A stretch of DNA of 64,000 bases, taken from assembly GCA_023105745.1 (NCBI GenBank), contig JALGQZ010000018.1, positions 19,674,132 to 19,738,131 on the forward strand, in the 5' to 3' direction. Under the pieces are notes generated by a model. The model worked only from the letters and a program-made list of their open reading frames with translations. It ran no database searches and had not been told where the DNA came from. This document shows positions 1 to 12,103 of the stretch, piece after piece. The position numbers and the translations under genes are program-made. This DNA is from Austropuccinia psidii. Its lineage: Eukaryota; Basidiomycota; Pucciniomycetes; Pucciniales; Sphaerophragmiaceae. How positions within the stretch are numbered: position 1 is the first letter of the stretch; each line of letters begins with the position of its first letter.

Positions 1-2
1 AG

Positions 3-140
3 AAAATCCATGCTGATTGGACTCAGGTTTCCGCGCACAAGCGGCAGAGAGTCTGCAGGCAAGTGGGCTACCCGCAAAAGCAAATAGCTGACTGGAAGAC
101 AGGTGGTAAAAGGTCCGCCAGGAATGTGAAAATTGCCTGA
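3..140 (+). CDS. Possible 3' end of an unidentified reading frame
   Basis: Frame 3 is open from the first base of the window to a TGA at 138-140, giving about 45 residues rich in Lys, Arg and Gln (for example RQVGYPQKQIADWKTGGKRS). Its base composition is richer in GC than the following DNA. No domain is recognised and the start lies outside the window. It could be the last exon of a gene or a chance opening, so the call is weak. Confidence 0.2.
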   Translation, partial: KIHADWTQVSAHKRQRVCRQVGYPQKQIADWKTGGKRSARNVKIA

Positions 141-350
141 GTATGACCCTTGGGGTGTGCATAGGAAAGCGTGTGGCGGCCCAAAAATGTTGGGGTGTGA
201 AAATCATAAGTGGGCGCCAGTCATAGTTTGCCCCAAACTTGGCACCAGAGTTAATACACAGTTTCTGTATGACCCAAATCATTACTCATCCAAAAATGCA
301 CCCCTTACCATAACCTGGAATACACCAGCATCTGTGTGGTAGTTAGGCGG

Positions 351-1750
351 AGCTCTCCAACAAGGTGCATCAAAGGGATGCATTTAAGAAATTTGACACA
401 ATGGCTTGGAATGATTGCATGTTACATTCTTTTACATCTTTTTCTCTGCCCTGCAGCATACATGTACAAAGATATACGTACTACAATGCTGGATTTACAA
501 ATTAGGATGGTGTAATACTACTTAAGCCTGCATGCATATCGCTAATGGGTATCCACATTATGATTTTTTGCCTAGGTCTATCTCATGTGCCACATACTCA
601 GAATGGTGATTCACCTGAGTTGCACATGCCAGCTCAGCATGTCATTGTCAAAAGCTCACTATGGAATATCTTTGGGATTCCATGATTGGAGCAATTTTCA
701 CAATAGCCAATCGGAGATCCCACTTCTGTGAGCTTTACCTGAGTGTGTGAAATGCTCAGGATTCATTCTCAAAAACATTAAGTAGAAATCCCTCAGCAGG
801 GGTGCATTTGATATTGCTATATCAATAGCTCAACAGCTGTGCAATTCAAATGTTCAGCCACTGAGCATTTCCATCATCACCCCAAAGCAGACCTGCACAA
901 TGGGCCAACCCAAACTCATCCTGTATTCACTTGTCATACAGCGGCCCAACACTTTGTTCAAACTCTATCACCCAGCCATAATGCTGGTATGCTTGCCACA
1001 GTAACCTATGACCAAATGCCCCATGTCCTTTTCTGCATGGGGCATTTGTGAATTTCACTCACTGTGCACATTCAACAATGCCCTCACAGAAACCCTCTTA
1101 GGTGATTGAGTGGCTATTCAAGGCAACAAAGGGGATCTGACTGAGTCTGACAGTTAAATCAATAGAAATCCTCAGCCAGAACCCCTTTGTTTCTCTGCCT
1201 CTCATGGGAATTTCCCTTCTCAGTTGCAGCATTAGCTGTGACTGAGCTTTCATTTTTCTGACACGCCTTGAAGTTGAGACTTTGTTGGGTGCTGCAGCTG
1301 CTGTGATTAACTCAGCTTCACCATTGTATAACAGACCATCTTTGCCCAACACACCCTTCACTGTTTTTCTCACCCACTCCACTTTTTTCCAGTTCACACA
1401 CTCTTCTCATTCCTGTGTGTATTCCCCTTGGTCTTCCTCCCTTTCCACTCATTTCCATTGCACCAAACTAACCACTCCCTCCCTCCCCTTTCACTATTTT
1501 TTGGCCAATTATACTTTCAGAAACCCCCTTCTATCTGAATTGTGTGTCATATTCTCCATTTAACAGTTTTGTCCATGTTATTTTCTGCTATTGATACTGA
1601 ATCTTTGTGATGACTTTCTTCCAGACTTTTCAACACCTCACCCTAGAGCTTTAATATTATTTTGATCACATTTTAAATTTTTAATTCATTGTATGTCTTC
1701 CTTTTTTTCTTCACATCTTACTTTCTATATGGAAACTAACATAATTTTTA
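351..1750. other. No supported gene
   Basis: About 1.4 kb with only short overlapping reading frames on both strands, none with a recognisable motif. One frame on the minus strand (1,098-1,397, 99 codons) is basic and somewhat protein-like, but has no homologue I recognise and no splice-site support. I treat the stretch as non-coding or very old transposon debris. Confidence 0.4.
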
Positions 1751-1757
1751 TTTATTT

Positions 1758-2985
1758 TGGATGTTGTGCACTTTGTGTGCTAAGTGGGGTATGCCCTGCA
1801 TCCGCTCCTCCACAATAATTGACAAGCACAAAAGAAATGCTTGTTTGTCTTGCGACCCTTCTGACCATGCAACCAGAGGAGATCCTGCCCAAGACACCCT
1901 TGTGAGGACTCCTTTGTGGTCAACAATGATGAAAGCATTCCCAAGAAGGCAGATGGGAACAATTCCAGATTATTAGCCTGGTCCACCCCCCCTCCTAAGC
2001 CACAATCTGATGGTCACTTCACTAGTTTACTGGAGCAAAGTGATTATTTGGCCAATGAAGGATGGCAATGGTAAGAGGACATTTGATCTTGGGCCTATTG
2101 TCATCATTTCTTGTCACCCATGGGATTCAAACTCCAAATGAAGGTTTCTTTTTCCTCCTTAACTTATTACACTTCACTCAATAAAAATGACTTTTTTCCA
2201 TTATGCATAGAACAAAACCAACCAAATCCCCTGCAAAAAGACTCTCCTGTTCCTACTTGGCCTGGCAAGCAAAGGCCATGGAAACCAACTTCATGCCTAA
2301 GTGGCACCCAATGGTTGGAGGACTTATTCCACCATAAGCAGCCAAAGATTCCTTTGCTAATTTCCACTTTTGACTCGGATTAACTGACTCCTCCTCCTTT
2401 TGTAGAACCCTTGCAACTCAATGAGCCACCTATTTCAGACCTGAGTCAACCATAAGGACCACATGAGGACACTTTGACTTGTGAGCCTGAACCTGAGGTG
2501 GCTACAATGCAATCCATTGAGGGACCTTTTGGTAAGTCCCCACTTCACCTTTTTTTGCTCTTCCAAACTTTTCCTCACACCTGCTTTGCCCATCTCAATT
2601 GCAAGCTTGTCTGGCTACACCTGCCTCTGTAATCATCATTGACAATATGCCCATTGGATCCCCCCCTTAAATTTTGCCTGAGATCACAACTGCCTCCTCT
2701 CCCCTGGTTCCAAGCTCCCCTCATTCCCACAATGAGGCTTGGAAGAAATTTACAGACTTGCGACCAACCCTCATGACTCCTCGAGCCATTGTCCACAAAT
2801 CTATCCAGTGAATCCTGTTGGAGCATCGCCAATTGCTCCACAGGATTCCCTTTGTGGATGAGACTCATTGAAATGAGATGCACTGGGAATTCTGGGAGGA
2901 ACTAAACTCCCTGCTTGGCCAGGAACTGGAGGCTTATCCAAAGGAGGACATCACTGGGATAGTCTCAAGATTCCTGGAAAAATAA
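1758..2985 (+). pseudogene. Decayed spliced gene with an N-terminal cysteine cluster
   Basis: The first open part (1,761-1,976) has a cysteine cluster, C-x2-C-x5-C followed by C-x2-C (CTLCAKWGMPC, then ACLSC), resembling small zinc-binding clusters of fungal transposon-associated or regulatory proteins. A second open part starts at 2,111. A GTAAGT donor gives a predicted intron at 2,532-2,605; splicing it keeps one frame from 2,111 to the TAA at 2,983-2,985. That frame is broken by stops at 2,381, 2,453, 2,668, 2,809 and 2,869. The last part (EFWEELNSLLGQELEAYP) looks like a folded domain but I cannot name it. The link between the first and second parts is inferred from strand and spacing. 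Confidence 0.45.
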
Positions 2986-3377
2986 CAAAAGAAAAGGTGT
3001 TTCCTTATCACTTATTTTCTTTTGTAATATACTTTTAAATAAGTTAGTTGTAATCAATACACAATTTTTTCCATTTTTTTTATATTCTTTTTTCCCATGA
3101 GATTTCCTTTTTCGCCAATTGTGAAAATCACCTATTGTGTGCAAATAATCTTTGTAAGTGCCCCACCAAAGTTTTCAGTCAGTATTTCTTTTTGTGAACC
3201 TCCTTTATAGAAATTGGGAAAATAGTCACCATTACCGCCTCCTATATTTTCTTCTTCCATGATTTCAGCCCATATCACATCTTGACTGTAAAAATGAAGG
3301 GCTTCCCTGCATGTGAGTAATCCACTGGAGATTCATGAGTTGTTGCCTTTCCTATGGTCACAAGCTATTAATCTTAG
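2986..3377. other. AT-rich spacer, nothing recognised
   Basis: T-rich DNA between the pseudogene and the minisatellite. No reading frame, repeat or RNA structure could be supported. Confidence 0.4.
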
Positions 3378-3379
3378 TA

Positions 3380-3870
3380 ATGTAAGGAATTTTTAGAATT
3401 GTCAGGAGGCTTCCCGGCGTAAGGAATTGTCTGAATTCTCAGGAACCTGTGCAAGTGTGAAGATGTGCGTGTGAAGCGTCTGTAACCTGTACAAGCGTAA
3501 GTATTTGCCTGTGAAGCGTTAGAAGTCTGCACCGGGATACGGAATTGTTTGAATTTTTGGGAGCCTGTACAAGCATAAGGATACACATGTGAAGTGTTGG
3601 GAGCCTGCACTGGCATAAGGAAGTGTTGGAATTTTCGGGAGGCTGCACTGGCATAAGGATTTTGAATATTTGGGACCCTGTAAAAGAATAAGAATTGGTG
3701 TCTGAAGCGTTGAGAGCCTGGCCAAGCATAAGGAATTATTGGCATTGTCATGGGGCTACCCTGGTGTAAGGATTTACAGTGCAGGGTTTTGCATGTGATG
3801 TGTCAGGATCCTGGATAGGCATAAGGATTTGCATGTGAAGCGTTGGGATCCTGGACAAGAGCAAGCAACC
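3380..3870. repeat. Degenerate minisatellite, unit about 45-60 bp
   Basis: The blocks GTGAAGCGTTGGGAGCCTG and GCATAAGGAATT recur with changes about ten times. Unit length varies, suggesting insertions or partly deleted units. The minus-strand reading frames across it (up to 125 codons, with repeating YACTG- and VQAP-like peptides) are explained by the repeat and are not counted as a gene. Confidence 0.7.
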
Positions 3871-3902
3871 ATGACAAGGGTACACCGGCATGCCACCATA
3901 CA

Positions 3903-3907
3903 TGAGC
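3903..3907. repeat. Target-site duplication TGAGC, left copy of retroelement 1
   Basis: The five bases TGAGC directly before the LTR are repeated directly after the other LTR at 13,542-13,546. Five bases is the usual duplication for Ty3/gypsy integration. Confidence 0.85.
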
Positions 3908-5293
3908 TGTCAGGCTGAGTCTATGTTGAAGCAGTAATTAGGCTATTTACAACTAGAACTTTGACTGTGACACGTAAAAAATGATTTATAATGTAATTTA
4001 AAGGGTTCTACTATTCAAGAATAGTGGTGGTGAGTGCTATTGAGAACCCTAGGTGCAGTTTTACCAGTTGTATTACTATAATAGAAACTACAATAATCAA
4101 AATTATCATTTTACCTGATTATTACCCAAGAGTAAAGCTGTTTTGAACAGTTGACTACGTAGGGTATTCAAGAGCAGGATGAGGAAACAATTCTGGCTGT
4201 GAAAAGCCTCCTTTTTATCCTGAAGTGGGGTGGAAAGGGTGCTAGACCTCTCCATGTAGAGAAAGTGAAGATCTTTCACTCTCTGGGACAGGCTTGTGGT
4301 TTGCAAAGACCTTTATTAACCTGTATTGGGCTCAGATGTGGTTTCATTCACCAATACAGGGTGAAAACTTTCAGCTGGGGACCTCACAGCCTGATTCTGA
4401 CGTGTATGACGCATAGAATGCTGTACAGAAACTGTATGGGACCCCAGTGATGACTGACATATGAGGTATCAAAGTAAAAACAAGCTCCTTTGTCTGTTTT
4501 ACACCTCATATTCATGATTATGGGATATTATCCCATAGCAAGGCTGTATATGACACCAGGTGGGAATCTGACCTTAAAACAGCCATACCTTTGTCAATTA
4601 TTGAGATAACAACCTCAAAATTGGTTCGGTGTGTAGCCCTGTATGTGCCCTACACAGTGGTACCTAATTCAATATGTGTATCATTAAATATGGCAAAGTT
4701 ATCCCATGTACAAGATTTTTGTACATTTGCGTGGTATAGGCAAAAAGCTGTATTGAGCTTATTTGCCCCATACCTTTTGTTCTAGTTTAGGTATGGGGAA
4801 ATGGATTTCACCATCAGATAGCCCTGATTGTGCTCTTTCCAAGAAGACCCCACTTCAGGTATCTCATGCTAAAACTGCAAACGTTAGATGAGAGGTGAAT
4901 GTTTTGTCCACCCTTATTTGGCCTGAATTTGGCCATAACTCAAGTAAAACTGGTGCTAGCTCAGTTTGGCTAGTACCATTGAATAGACCTGGCTTAAAGC
5001 TTCATTTTTAATACCCATTTGATGGGGTTAAGCATCTCCTTCTGGATTTTAGATGAGAGATTAAAATTAAGGTTTATGCTTGGCAATAACTTTGAGCAGG
5101 AATAGCTTTGTTATTCTTTGTCCTATGGTGATGGGACTTATATTTTCAGAAATGGGTGGGTTTCCTCTTTTGTTTGATAACATTTGAGCTGATTTGGCTC
5201 AGCTCCATGTTTTGGTGGTATCTTGGCTATACCATTGGTTTATGGTATTTTGGCTGTCATGCTTGTGCTCTGGCTTTGAGTCACAGGCTGACA
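3908..5293 (-). repeat. 3' LTR of retroelement 1 (1,386 bp)
   Basis: On the plus strand it begins TGTCAGGCTGAG and ends CACAGGCTGACA, so the short inverted ends are TGTCAGCCTG..CAGGCTGACA. It aligns along its length with 12,104-13,541. Relative to that copy it lacks about 34 bases near 3,990 and a further short stretch near 4,345. Confidence 0.92.
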
Positions 5294-5362
5294 TACCCTC
5301 CCTCTAAAAAAGGCTCATCATTGGTGGGACTTTTCAGTCCTCCTAGAGACTCTGAATCTTCT

Positions 5363-5767
5363 TCAATGAAGGTTCCCATCTGGTATGGCATCTTCTGCCA
5401 ACCATTTGTCTTTATCAGCTGTTTGGTTCTTGAATCTGACTAAATATTGTCTTTGATCTTTCCCATTAAGTCTGATTTTCCTGGCCCTGATGATCTTACT
5501 CACAGGTCCTGGGGAGTCCTCTACTTCCCCTATTTCTGGTGGTGTGGGGTTCTTCTTCCTGGAGGGGAATTTACCCTCTTCTGTTTGGAAGTATGGCTTG
5601 ACCAAACTCACTTGAAATACTGGGTGTTTCCTGGAAAACTCCTCTGTGAGCTTGACTTCCACTGTATTCTTGCCTACCAACCTAATGATAGTGAAGGGCC
5701 CTACAAATGAGTCTCTGATCTTTTTGGGTCCTTTAAGATTGTTGAAGTTCAGTGTAGACACTAACAC
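5363..5767 (-). pseudogene. C-terminal chromodomain-like tail of retroelement 1 polyprotein
   Basis: 134 codons, overlapping the end of the integrase frame in another phase, so a frameshift separates them. It holds the integrase C-terminal GPF/Y-type segment (DSFVGPFTIIRLVGKN, about residues 17-33), then a chromodomain-like end (about residues 90-134) with RQYLVRFKN and the acidic-aromatic KDKWLAED. In chromoviruses this domain steers integration towards chromatin marks; here that is inferred from similarity only. Confidence 0.8.
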
Positions 5768-6296
5768 CTGGTTCCATGTGTGTCTTGTCCCACCTCTGCT
5801 TATTATAATCTTTTGCCTCAGCTATGCATTTAGCAGCTGTGTCACAAGCCCTTTTCCATGTATCATGGAAGTCTTTGGCTGTGGGGTGAATGGTTAGAAG
5901 ATTCCTTTTCAAGTGATCAACAGGCAACAAGGGATTCCACCCTTCCTCTACCAGTGTAGGTGTTTTTCCTGTGGTATAGTGCTGGCTTGTATTATAAGCC
6001 AGTTGGACAGCTGGTAGAAAGGTAACCCAGTTATGGGAATAACCCTCATGGTCCTTGTATTCCATGCCATAGGCACAGAACCTTCTGAGGATGTCCTCTG
6101 TTTCCTGGATCATCCTTTCAGCTAGGCCATCTGTTTGTGGATGGTAAGCTGTGGAAAAAGAGAGCTTGGTGCCAAGCATGTCATACAAGTTGGTCCAAAA
6201 TTCAGATGTGAACTTTGGGTCCCTATCACTAATGATGATCTTAGGGACTCCACAGGTACATATGATGTTATTCCAAAATAACAGAGCAGTATCCAT
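5733..6296 (-). pseudogene. Integrase core of retroelement 1 (partial)
   Basis: 187 codons covering the second half of the retroviral-type integrase core: the second catalytic aspartate in [15 protein letters not shown] and the catalytic glutamate region in [13 protein letters not shown]. The upstream zinc-binding part and first aspartate lie in 6,300-6,620, where the frame is broken. The frame starts only at an internal Met, so this is a fragment, not a gene start. Confidence 0.88.
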
Positions 6297-6618
6297 GGCT
6301 GTGTCCTCCTGGTGGCATGGTAGACACCTCTTGCTCTGGCTGAACCTATCAACTATGATTAAGCAGGCATTTTAGCTTTCTTTGCCTCCTGGGACAAGTC
6401 CTGTAGCCCAGCTCATGTTGATGGTTTCCCATGGGTGTTTGGGTTCTTCTATATGTTGAAGTAACCCATACTTCTTCCCATGTTTCCTATTTGCCTTTTG
6501 GCATCTTTCAAAAGTGTTGATGTATTAACTCAACTCTTGTTCCCACTTGGGCCACCAAGCTGTGCTTGCTACCCTCTCCTTCGTCCTGTCTTCACTCATG
6601 TGTCCCATATAGGGGCAG

Positions 6619-7251
6619 TCATGGAATTCCTGTAGGATCAGAGAGATGTGGTCCCTGTCTACCACTGTGAGTGCACTTGGGTGTCTTTCTCTGTGGTAGA
6701 GAAGGCCATCTATAAGGAGGAACTTTTGTCCTATAGGCCCTCAACCAGGGTTCTTCCAGCTGGGATTCCAGTTCTGGACTCCTGTACGTTTGTTGAAGGA
6801 GCTGTAGTAATATGCCAAACTGTTTGTGTTTGGCATAAAACTTCAGTACTGCACTAAAAAATTCATTGTGCAGTTCAGAGGAGCTTATTCCCAATATGGG
6901 AGTTTCTGTTCCCTCTGAATCAGTTTTTCCACTGTTAAGGGTACCACTTTCTGGTGCCCACTCAGAAAATCTGAAGTTCTTCTTCCTATCTATTTCCATT
7001 AAATGGATAGGGATTTTGGCTGAAACTTCAGGGTCATAAGCTGGATTGCTCTTGACATTATCCAGTGGCCATCTGCTAAGGCCATCTGCATTGATATAAA
7101 TTTTACCTTCCTTGTATATGATGGTCATGTTCCCTCTATACTCCTGGATGGCTATTTTCCATCTCAGCATGTGTCTATTTGTAGTCTTCATGTTCAGTAA
7201 AGACTTCAAGGCTGTGAAGTCTGTGTAGACTTCATAGACTGCACCCTCCAA
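6619..7251 (-). pseudogene. RNase H and linker region of retroelement 1
   Basis: 210 codons. The start ([20 protein letters not shown]) matches the later part of the Ty3/gypsy RNase H fold, with the aspartate-containing NADGLSRWP near residue 55. The linker towards integrase follows. The earlier RNase H part lies in 7,250-7,456 in other frames. Retroelement 2 carries the same segment intact, which supports the assignment. Confidence 0.85.
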
Positions 7252-7455
7252 ATATTAATGAAGTTTATCCAGATCCCAGACCAGAAATAGACATTAAGTC
7301 TGGGTGGCCCCATACCTGGCTTCTGAATATTTCAGTTGCCTTGGGATGTAGCAAATTACTACTTCTCTTGGTTCACCATCCACAATTTGTCTTTGGTGAA
7401 GGGCTGCTCCTAGGCCTTGACTACATGCTGCATCTATGTATCACTTGAATGGTAG

Positions 7456-7902
7456 TTAATAGTCAGGTAACATGAGCACAGGTGCATTTGTGAGTTCACA
7501 TTTGATCCTCTCATATGCATCCCTCTTTTCCTTGGTGATTTCAAAGACTACATCTTTTGAACACAACTTGTATAAACTACTAGTTATGTGGGCAAAATTC
7601 CTTATGTGGTTTCTATAGTAGCTAGCAAACCCAAGGAGAGATTGCATCTCTTTGATGCTCTTTGGTAATGGCCTTTGCAGTACTCCTGCTAATTTATTCT
7701 GGTCAATTGCCAGACTAAGACCTAAGACTTTATGTCCTAGAGACAGTAGCTCTTGTTGGCCAAAATTACACTTTTTCAGTGAAAATTTTAGATTGATGGG
7801 TGTACATTTGCTTAGCACTCTGTCTATGTAATGTACATAGTCTTCCCATGTCTCTGAGTATATAATGATATCATCAATATATACCACCATCCAGCCTTCC
7901 AA
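7456..7902 (-). pseudogene. Reverse transcriptase, catalytic YIDD part, retroelement 1
   Basis: 148 codons beginning just before the catalytic motif VYIDDIIIYSETW and running through the thumb and connection (LLGFASYYRNHIRNFAHI). It overlaps the end of the upstream frame by a few codons in another phase, so one frameshift near 7,890 splits the reverse transcriptase. The YxDD aspartates are present. Confidence 0.9.
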
Positions 7903-9352
7903 TATTTCTTTTTTGAAATATTGTGTCCATCATCCTTTGGAAGTGGGCTGGTGCATTCTTGATGCCAAATGGAATCCTGGTATGATCATATATGCCCATA
8001 TTGCATATTATTCTGAGTAATTTCATGGAGTTTGGTTTAACTCCATTTTGGTGGGAGCCTTTCATACAATCCATTTTGGTTATGTATTTGGCTTTTTCCC
8101 GTTTATATAAGGCCTGAGGTATCCTGGGTATAGGGTACCTGTCTGCTTTTGTGTAGTTATTCAGAGCTCTGAAGTCTCCACACAGTCTAGACTTGCCATC
8201 ATGCCAGGTGATTAGGACAGGGGTGGTTATTTCCACTATTTCATTATGTCCAATCTTCTTGATGACATCCATGTTGAAGATTTCATTGATATGTTTCTCA
8301 ATTTCCTTCCTGGTTTCCAGGCTTTCTGGATGAGGAGGTCTCCTAAGCATGGGTGGATAAGGTCTTTCCACATCCAGATACAGCTCTATATCATGGCCTT
8401 TAATCTTGCCTAATGGTTCTTCACCAATGGCAAATGCTTGTCTGTTGTTTCTCAGCATCTTCAGTAAACTTAGTTTTTGTCTACTGGTGAGGGTAGTGCT
8501 AAACTGTCCCTCTCTGAATTCAGTCAGAAGTTCTTCTAGTGGATCTTGAGAAGATATATGGTATATATCAAGTGAAAATTTCTTTTCCTTGTTGGTACCA
8601 ATGGTAATGTGCCTATTTTTACTGTTATGAATATCTATGCCATACATCCTCTGGTAGTCTGTTCCCAGTAAGAACCCTTGGATGTGGGCATCGTTAAGCA
8701 CTAAAACCTCTGGGTTGAGTCTGATATTGCCCTTCCTGTGGGGTATAATTATCTCTTTGATAATTGTACCAATTAAAGTCATCTTCCCTGAGGCACTTTT
8801 AAAGCTCTTTGCCTTGGTGGGCAAGAGCTGTTTTTCCCAATGTGGGAAGTAGTTATCCAGATATTCTCTGGCCACTATGGAGCAGTGTGCTCCACTGTCA
8901 ATGATCAGTGGATGCTGAGCATTGTCAATACAGACAGTCATTTTTGTGGCTGCTCCATATATATATGCCATCCCTTTGGTTGGTGTAACCAGAAATGTTT
9001 GTGCATCTTGTGTGTGTTTGCACAAGTTTTTATTGGCAGTATCCTGTGGCATGCCTGCTTCCAACTGTATGTCCTGAATTTCTAGTGGGGTTTCCTCTTG
9101 GTATTCTACTAAAAATTCTTCCTTTGGGTCTTGGTCATCATCATATAGGTCTCTGATGGCATCACCCATAGAGTCTGATTCCAAATCCTCTGTTGGGGAT
9201 TGCTCCTCTGGGACTTTCTCAATGGCATAGACTTTTTTCTTTGCCTTTGGACAGCTGTTGGCATAGTGGTCTGTTAAACCACAATTGTGACAAGAATTTC
9301 TCTTCTTTGCTACTTCTGCCACTCTTTCTTTGGGTTTGTCTTTAAACTCCAC
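7874..9352 (-). pseudogene. Zinc knuckle, protease and reverse transcriptase N-terminal half, retroelement 1
   Basis: 492 codons. A CCHC zinc knuckle (CHNCGLTDHYANSCP) lies near residues 21-35, and an acidic linker follows. The aspartic protease active site LIIDSGAHCSIV is near residue 150. Reverse transcriptase starts near residue 330 and keeps the motif-A aspartate (ITKMDCMKGSHQN). The frame ends through a frameshift just after FQRMMDTIFQK. The Met used as start is internal; the natural protein would be read through from gag. Confidence 0.9.
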
Positions 9353-9595
9353 CCTGAAAGGTTGTTTCTGTTTGAAACCACTTCTCTTCTATGGGGTGAA
9401 TTTCCCAATATTAGTCCTTTTCCGTATGTCTTGTAAGGTATTAGCAATGTCATCTAGAGTGCAATTTTGGTTGCATCTGCATTTTACTGCATGCTCTAGC
9501 TGTTCTGGCAGTTGTGTCAGAAGCTTGTGATTCCTAATTTGGATGTTCATCTAAGGATCAATGGCTTTAAGTCTTTTAGACTGTCTAAGACACCA

Positions 9596-9892
9596 CTAAT
9601 ATGGATCTTTTCCCACAGAGTATTTGTCATTGTCAAATGACATGGTCTTTTGCCATATCCAAGTTACATCACTGTACATTTGGATGATTTGAGTCTTCCA
9701 CCATGGCCAGTTCCTTCTGCCATGGATTTCTTTCATTTCTGTGTACCATATATTAGCATGACCTTTAAATGCAGTATTCAATCTAGCAGTAATCCAGCAG
9801 TCTGGTATGCTTGATACATTAATGAAGAGTCCATCAATATAATCTATGAGTTCCATATGATCATATTCTCCTGTTTCAGAGAATTTGGCCAT
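9596..9892 (-). pseudogene. Gag core fragment of retroelement 1
   Basis: 98 codons matching the gag core of retroelement 2: FSETGEYDHMELIDYIDGLF aligns with the FSGEGEYNHMEFMKTIDMF region there, followed by ITARLNTAF and the tryptophan-rich NWPWWKTQI. Frame comparison shows a one-base shift near 9,890 between this frame and the upstream frame ending at 9,844. The region 9,350-9,595 holds the gag end in broken frames. Confidence 0.8.
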
Positions 9893-11151
9893 CTTGAGGC
9901 CTCAGGAAGCTGTTTCAAGGCTTCCTTCTCTGAATAAGACATGCGATCTCCATCCTGGTATTGTGATGGAGATTTTTCCTTATTCATAAAAATGGCATCT
10001 GGTTTGATGTCATCTGGTTGATATGGATTTTCCATAACTTGGCCTTGTGGTTGGGGAGTCAAGTTATGGTAGACATTAAACAATTTGTTTATGTCTTGGT
10101 CCAGACAATCCCTGTCCCTTTTGCTGTGGTGTTGTTCTTCAAAGACTAGATTCAGTCTTTTGTTAGTTTCTTCACAGGCTTTGCTCAATTGAGCTTGTCC
10201 TTCTTGAATATTTTTAACTATTTTTTCCATGGAGGCCTGTACTTCTTTCATCCTCTGATGGCTGGCTTCAAGTTCTGCAAACTGCTTTGCAGATTGTTCA
10301 GAATATTGGGACATTTTTAACCACAGTGTATCACTGTTGATGTTACTCTCAGATGTGACAATGTTATGTTCAGTCTGAGTGGGGGTAATGTTTCTATTAC
10401 TAGGACTACTCATTCTAGAGTGGTTTACAACTACCTCTGGTTCTTGTGTACTTCTTTTACCAAATCTAACAGCTTCTGAATCATAGGGTCTGACTCTTTC
10501 CTCCTCTGGTTGAAGGAGGCTTTGTTCTTTCCCTTGTTCCCTTGTCTTCTCCTGGAAACTTCCTGGAATTGTGAAGAATGGTGACTCTTGGCCACTGATC
10601 TGCTGGTCTCTGAATGGTGTGAAGCCACTGGAGAGCTTATTTGGCCTGCTCCTTGTGAGCCTGAAGGAATCTGAGTAGGCCCTGTCTGGTTTAACTCTTC
10701 TTCTATAGCTTGGATAGTGGCTTGATTCTCCCTTATCATCTGTGCCCTTGCCTCCAGGAGTCTGAACTGCCTGGTAGGATTCCAACCTTTGGTGATTACC
10801 ATCAGGTCTTTGAAGTCTATCTCTTTGAGACAGATCTTCTGGCAACTTGCTCCAAGTTCTGCCCAGTGAGATGCCAGGTTGAACCTCTTGTTGTCCATGC
10901 TCCATTGGAATAGGTCCTTGAGGAGTTGGTGGAGTGGAAGAACTTGATCTATGTCTTTGCAGTCCTCTGGTTTGAGGTCTCCATTGAATTGGAGTGTGAA
11001 TGGAAGGGTTGATATTATCTCCCTCATTGTTTTGCCATCCAATATTGTGTCCAGGGTGTCCTCTTTCAGGTCTTCTGGTTCTGGACAAGTTTTCCCTGTC
11101 CTCTGGCTGGTGCCTTTGGAAGCCAAGATCTCTGAGGTGTACAGGTGACAT
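9844..11151 (-). pseudogene. N-terminal gag region of retroelement 1, with coiled coil
   Basis: 435 codons of low-complexity Gln/Arg/Ser-rich sequence followed, around residues 285-345, by a likely coiled coil (SAKQFAELEASHQRMKEVQ and the following heptad-like stretch). This precedes the gag core, as in retroelement 2, where a coiled coil also precedes the core. An alternative frame at 10,431-11,165 (244 codons) overlaps it; one of the two halves is probably the true frame before or after an indel. No enzyme domain is present. Confidence 0.6.
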
Positions 11152-11152
11152 G

Positions 11153-11566
11153 TTAGTGTTTGCAAGCAGTCAAAAACTTTATGATCTTAGGGTATTTACC
11201 TTTGACTGTGCCTTGTACAAATTTGTTGTCTGCTGATTTGGGCAATTTACCTTTAGAGGTTACAACTGGGTTAATTATAGTAATTTCCCCTGTACAAGTT
11301 ATTAAGGTTGGTTTACCTTGTATTGATGCAGAGTTTTGTGGTTTTCTACTTCTCTGGGTGGCGTTTGGTGTCCACTTCTTTGCTGTAATCAGGCCTTCAC
11401 TGTGCCTCTTTCCTTTGTCCTTGCTGCCCTCTGGTTCTGAGGGTGTCACTGGTGTGTTGGCCTGTGACTGGGTCTCAAATGGGATGTAGTTTTCTTCCAC
11501 TGAATCAAGGTAGGAAAAAGAGGTCTTATTTAAGTTAAGAATTCTCAAAATGCTGGTTTTGCACAT
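11153..11566 (-). pseudogene. 5'-most open frame of retroelement 1
   Basis: 137 codons, basic and Ser/Thr-rich, ending a few bases into the next frame. It lies where the start of gag is expected. No domain is recognised. The leader between it and the LTR (11,567-12,103) is AT-rich and has no supported gene. Confidence 0.45.
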
Positions 11567-12069
11567 CTAAGAATGGCCTCTGGGCTTGTATGTTACTACA
11601 ATATGCCCTGTATAATGACAGTGTAATTAAATCAACAATTCCACATCAGAATTACAGCTTTTGATGCCCTGTCACACTGTTTGTGTGCCAGTATCCCACA
11701 CATTCACTTGTGGTTTTCAAGTGTAATCTGTACAAGTGGCTCTATATAAGTGTAATCGAGTTAACAATACACTTAACCATGCCTCAACTGTTGGTTTTAC
11801 AGTCAGAGGTGTCCTTATTCAATAAAGAATACAGGACTTATTGATGGCTTATGTGTTTCTATATATAAAACACGCCAAAAATAAAGGTTTTTGTGGGTAT
11901 TAACCATGTGGCAAGTACTCTTATAATATGAGTAAAAAGGTGGTATATATACCTAATAAAAAGGAAAAATATATATAATATATATATATTAACAAAATAT
12001 ATGCCTGCAAAGAATACAAAACTTTTCAGAAAGTGAGAAATAAGAGAAAAATTCACTTATAAAGGTCTA

Positions 12070-12103
12070 AAAAAAGGTTTAAAACACGGCCAGGGCCCCA
12101 AAA
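12070..12103 (-). promoter_or_regulatory. Primer-binding-like site of retroelement 1
   Basis: Reading from the 5' LTR on the minus strand, the first bases are TTTTGGGGCCCTGGCCGTG. A TGG directly after the LTR is typical of a tRNA-primed start of DNA synthesis. The matching tRNA was not identified. Nearly the same bases follow the LTR of retroelement 2, and a related TTTGGGGGCCC follows that of element 3. Confidence 0.6.

Noticed and set aside
3374..3751. A 125-codon minus-strand protein with repeated YACTG blocks
   Set aside because: All three frames of this stretch show repeats because the DNA is a minisatellite.
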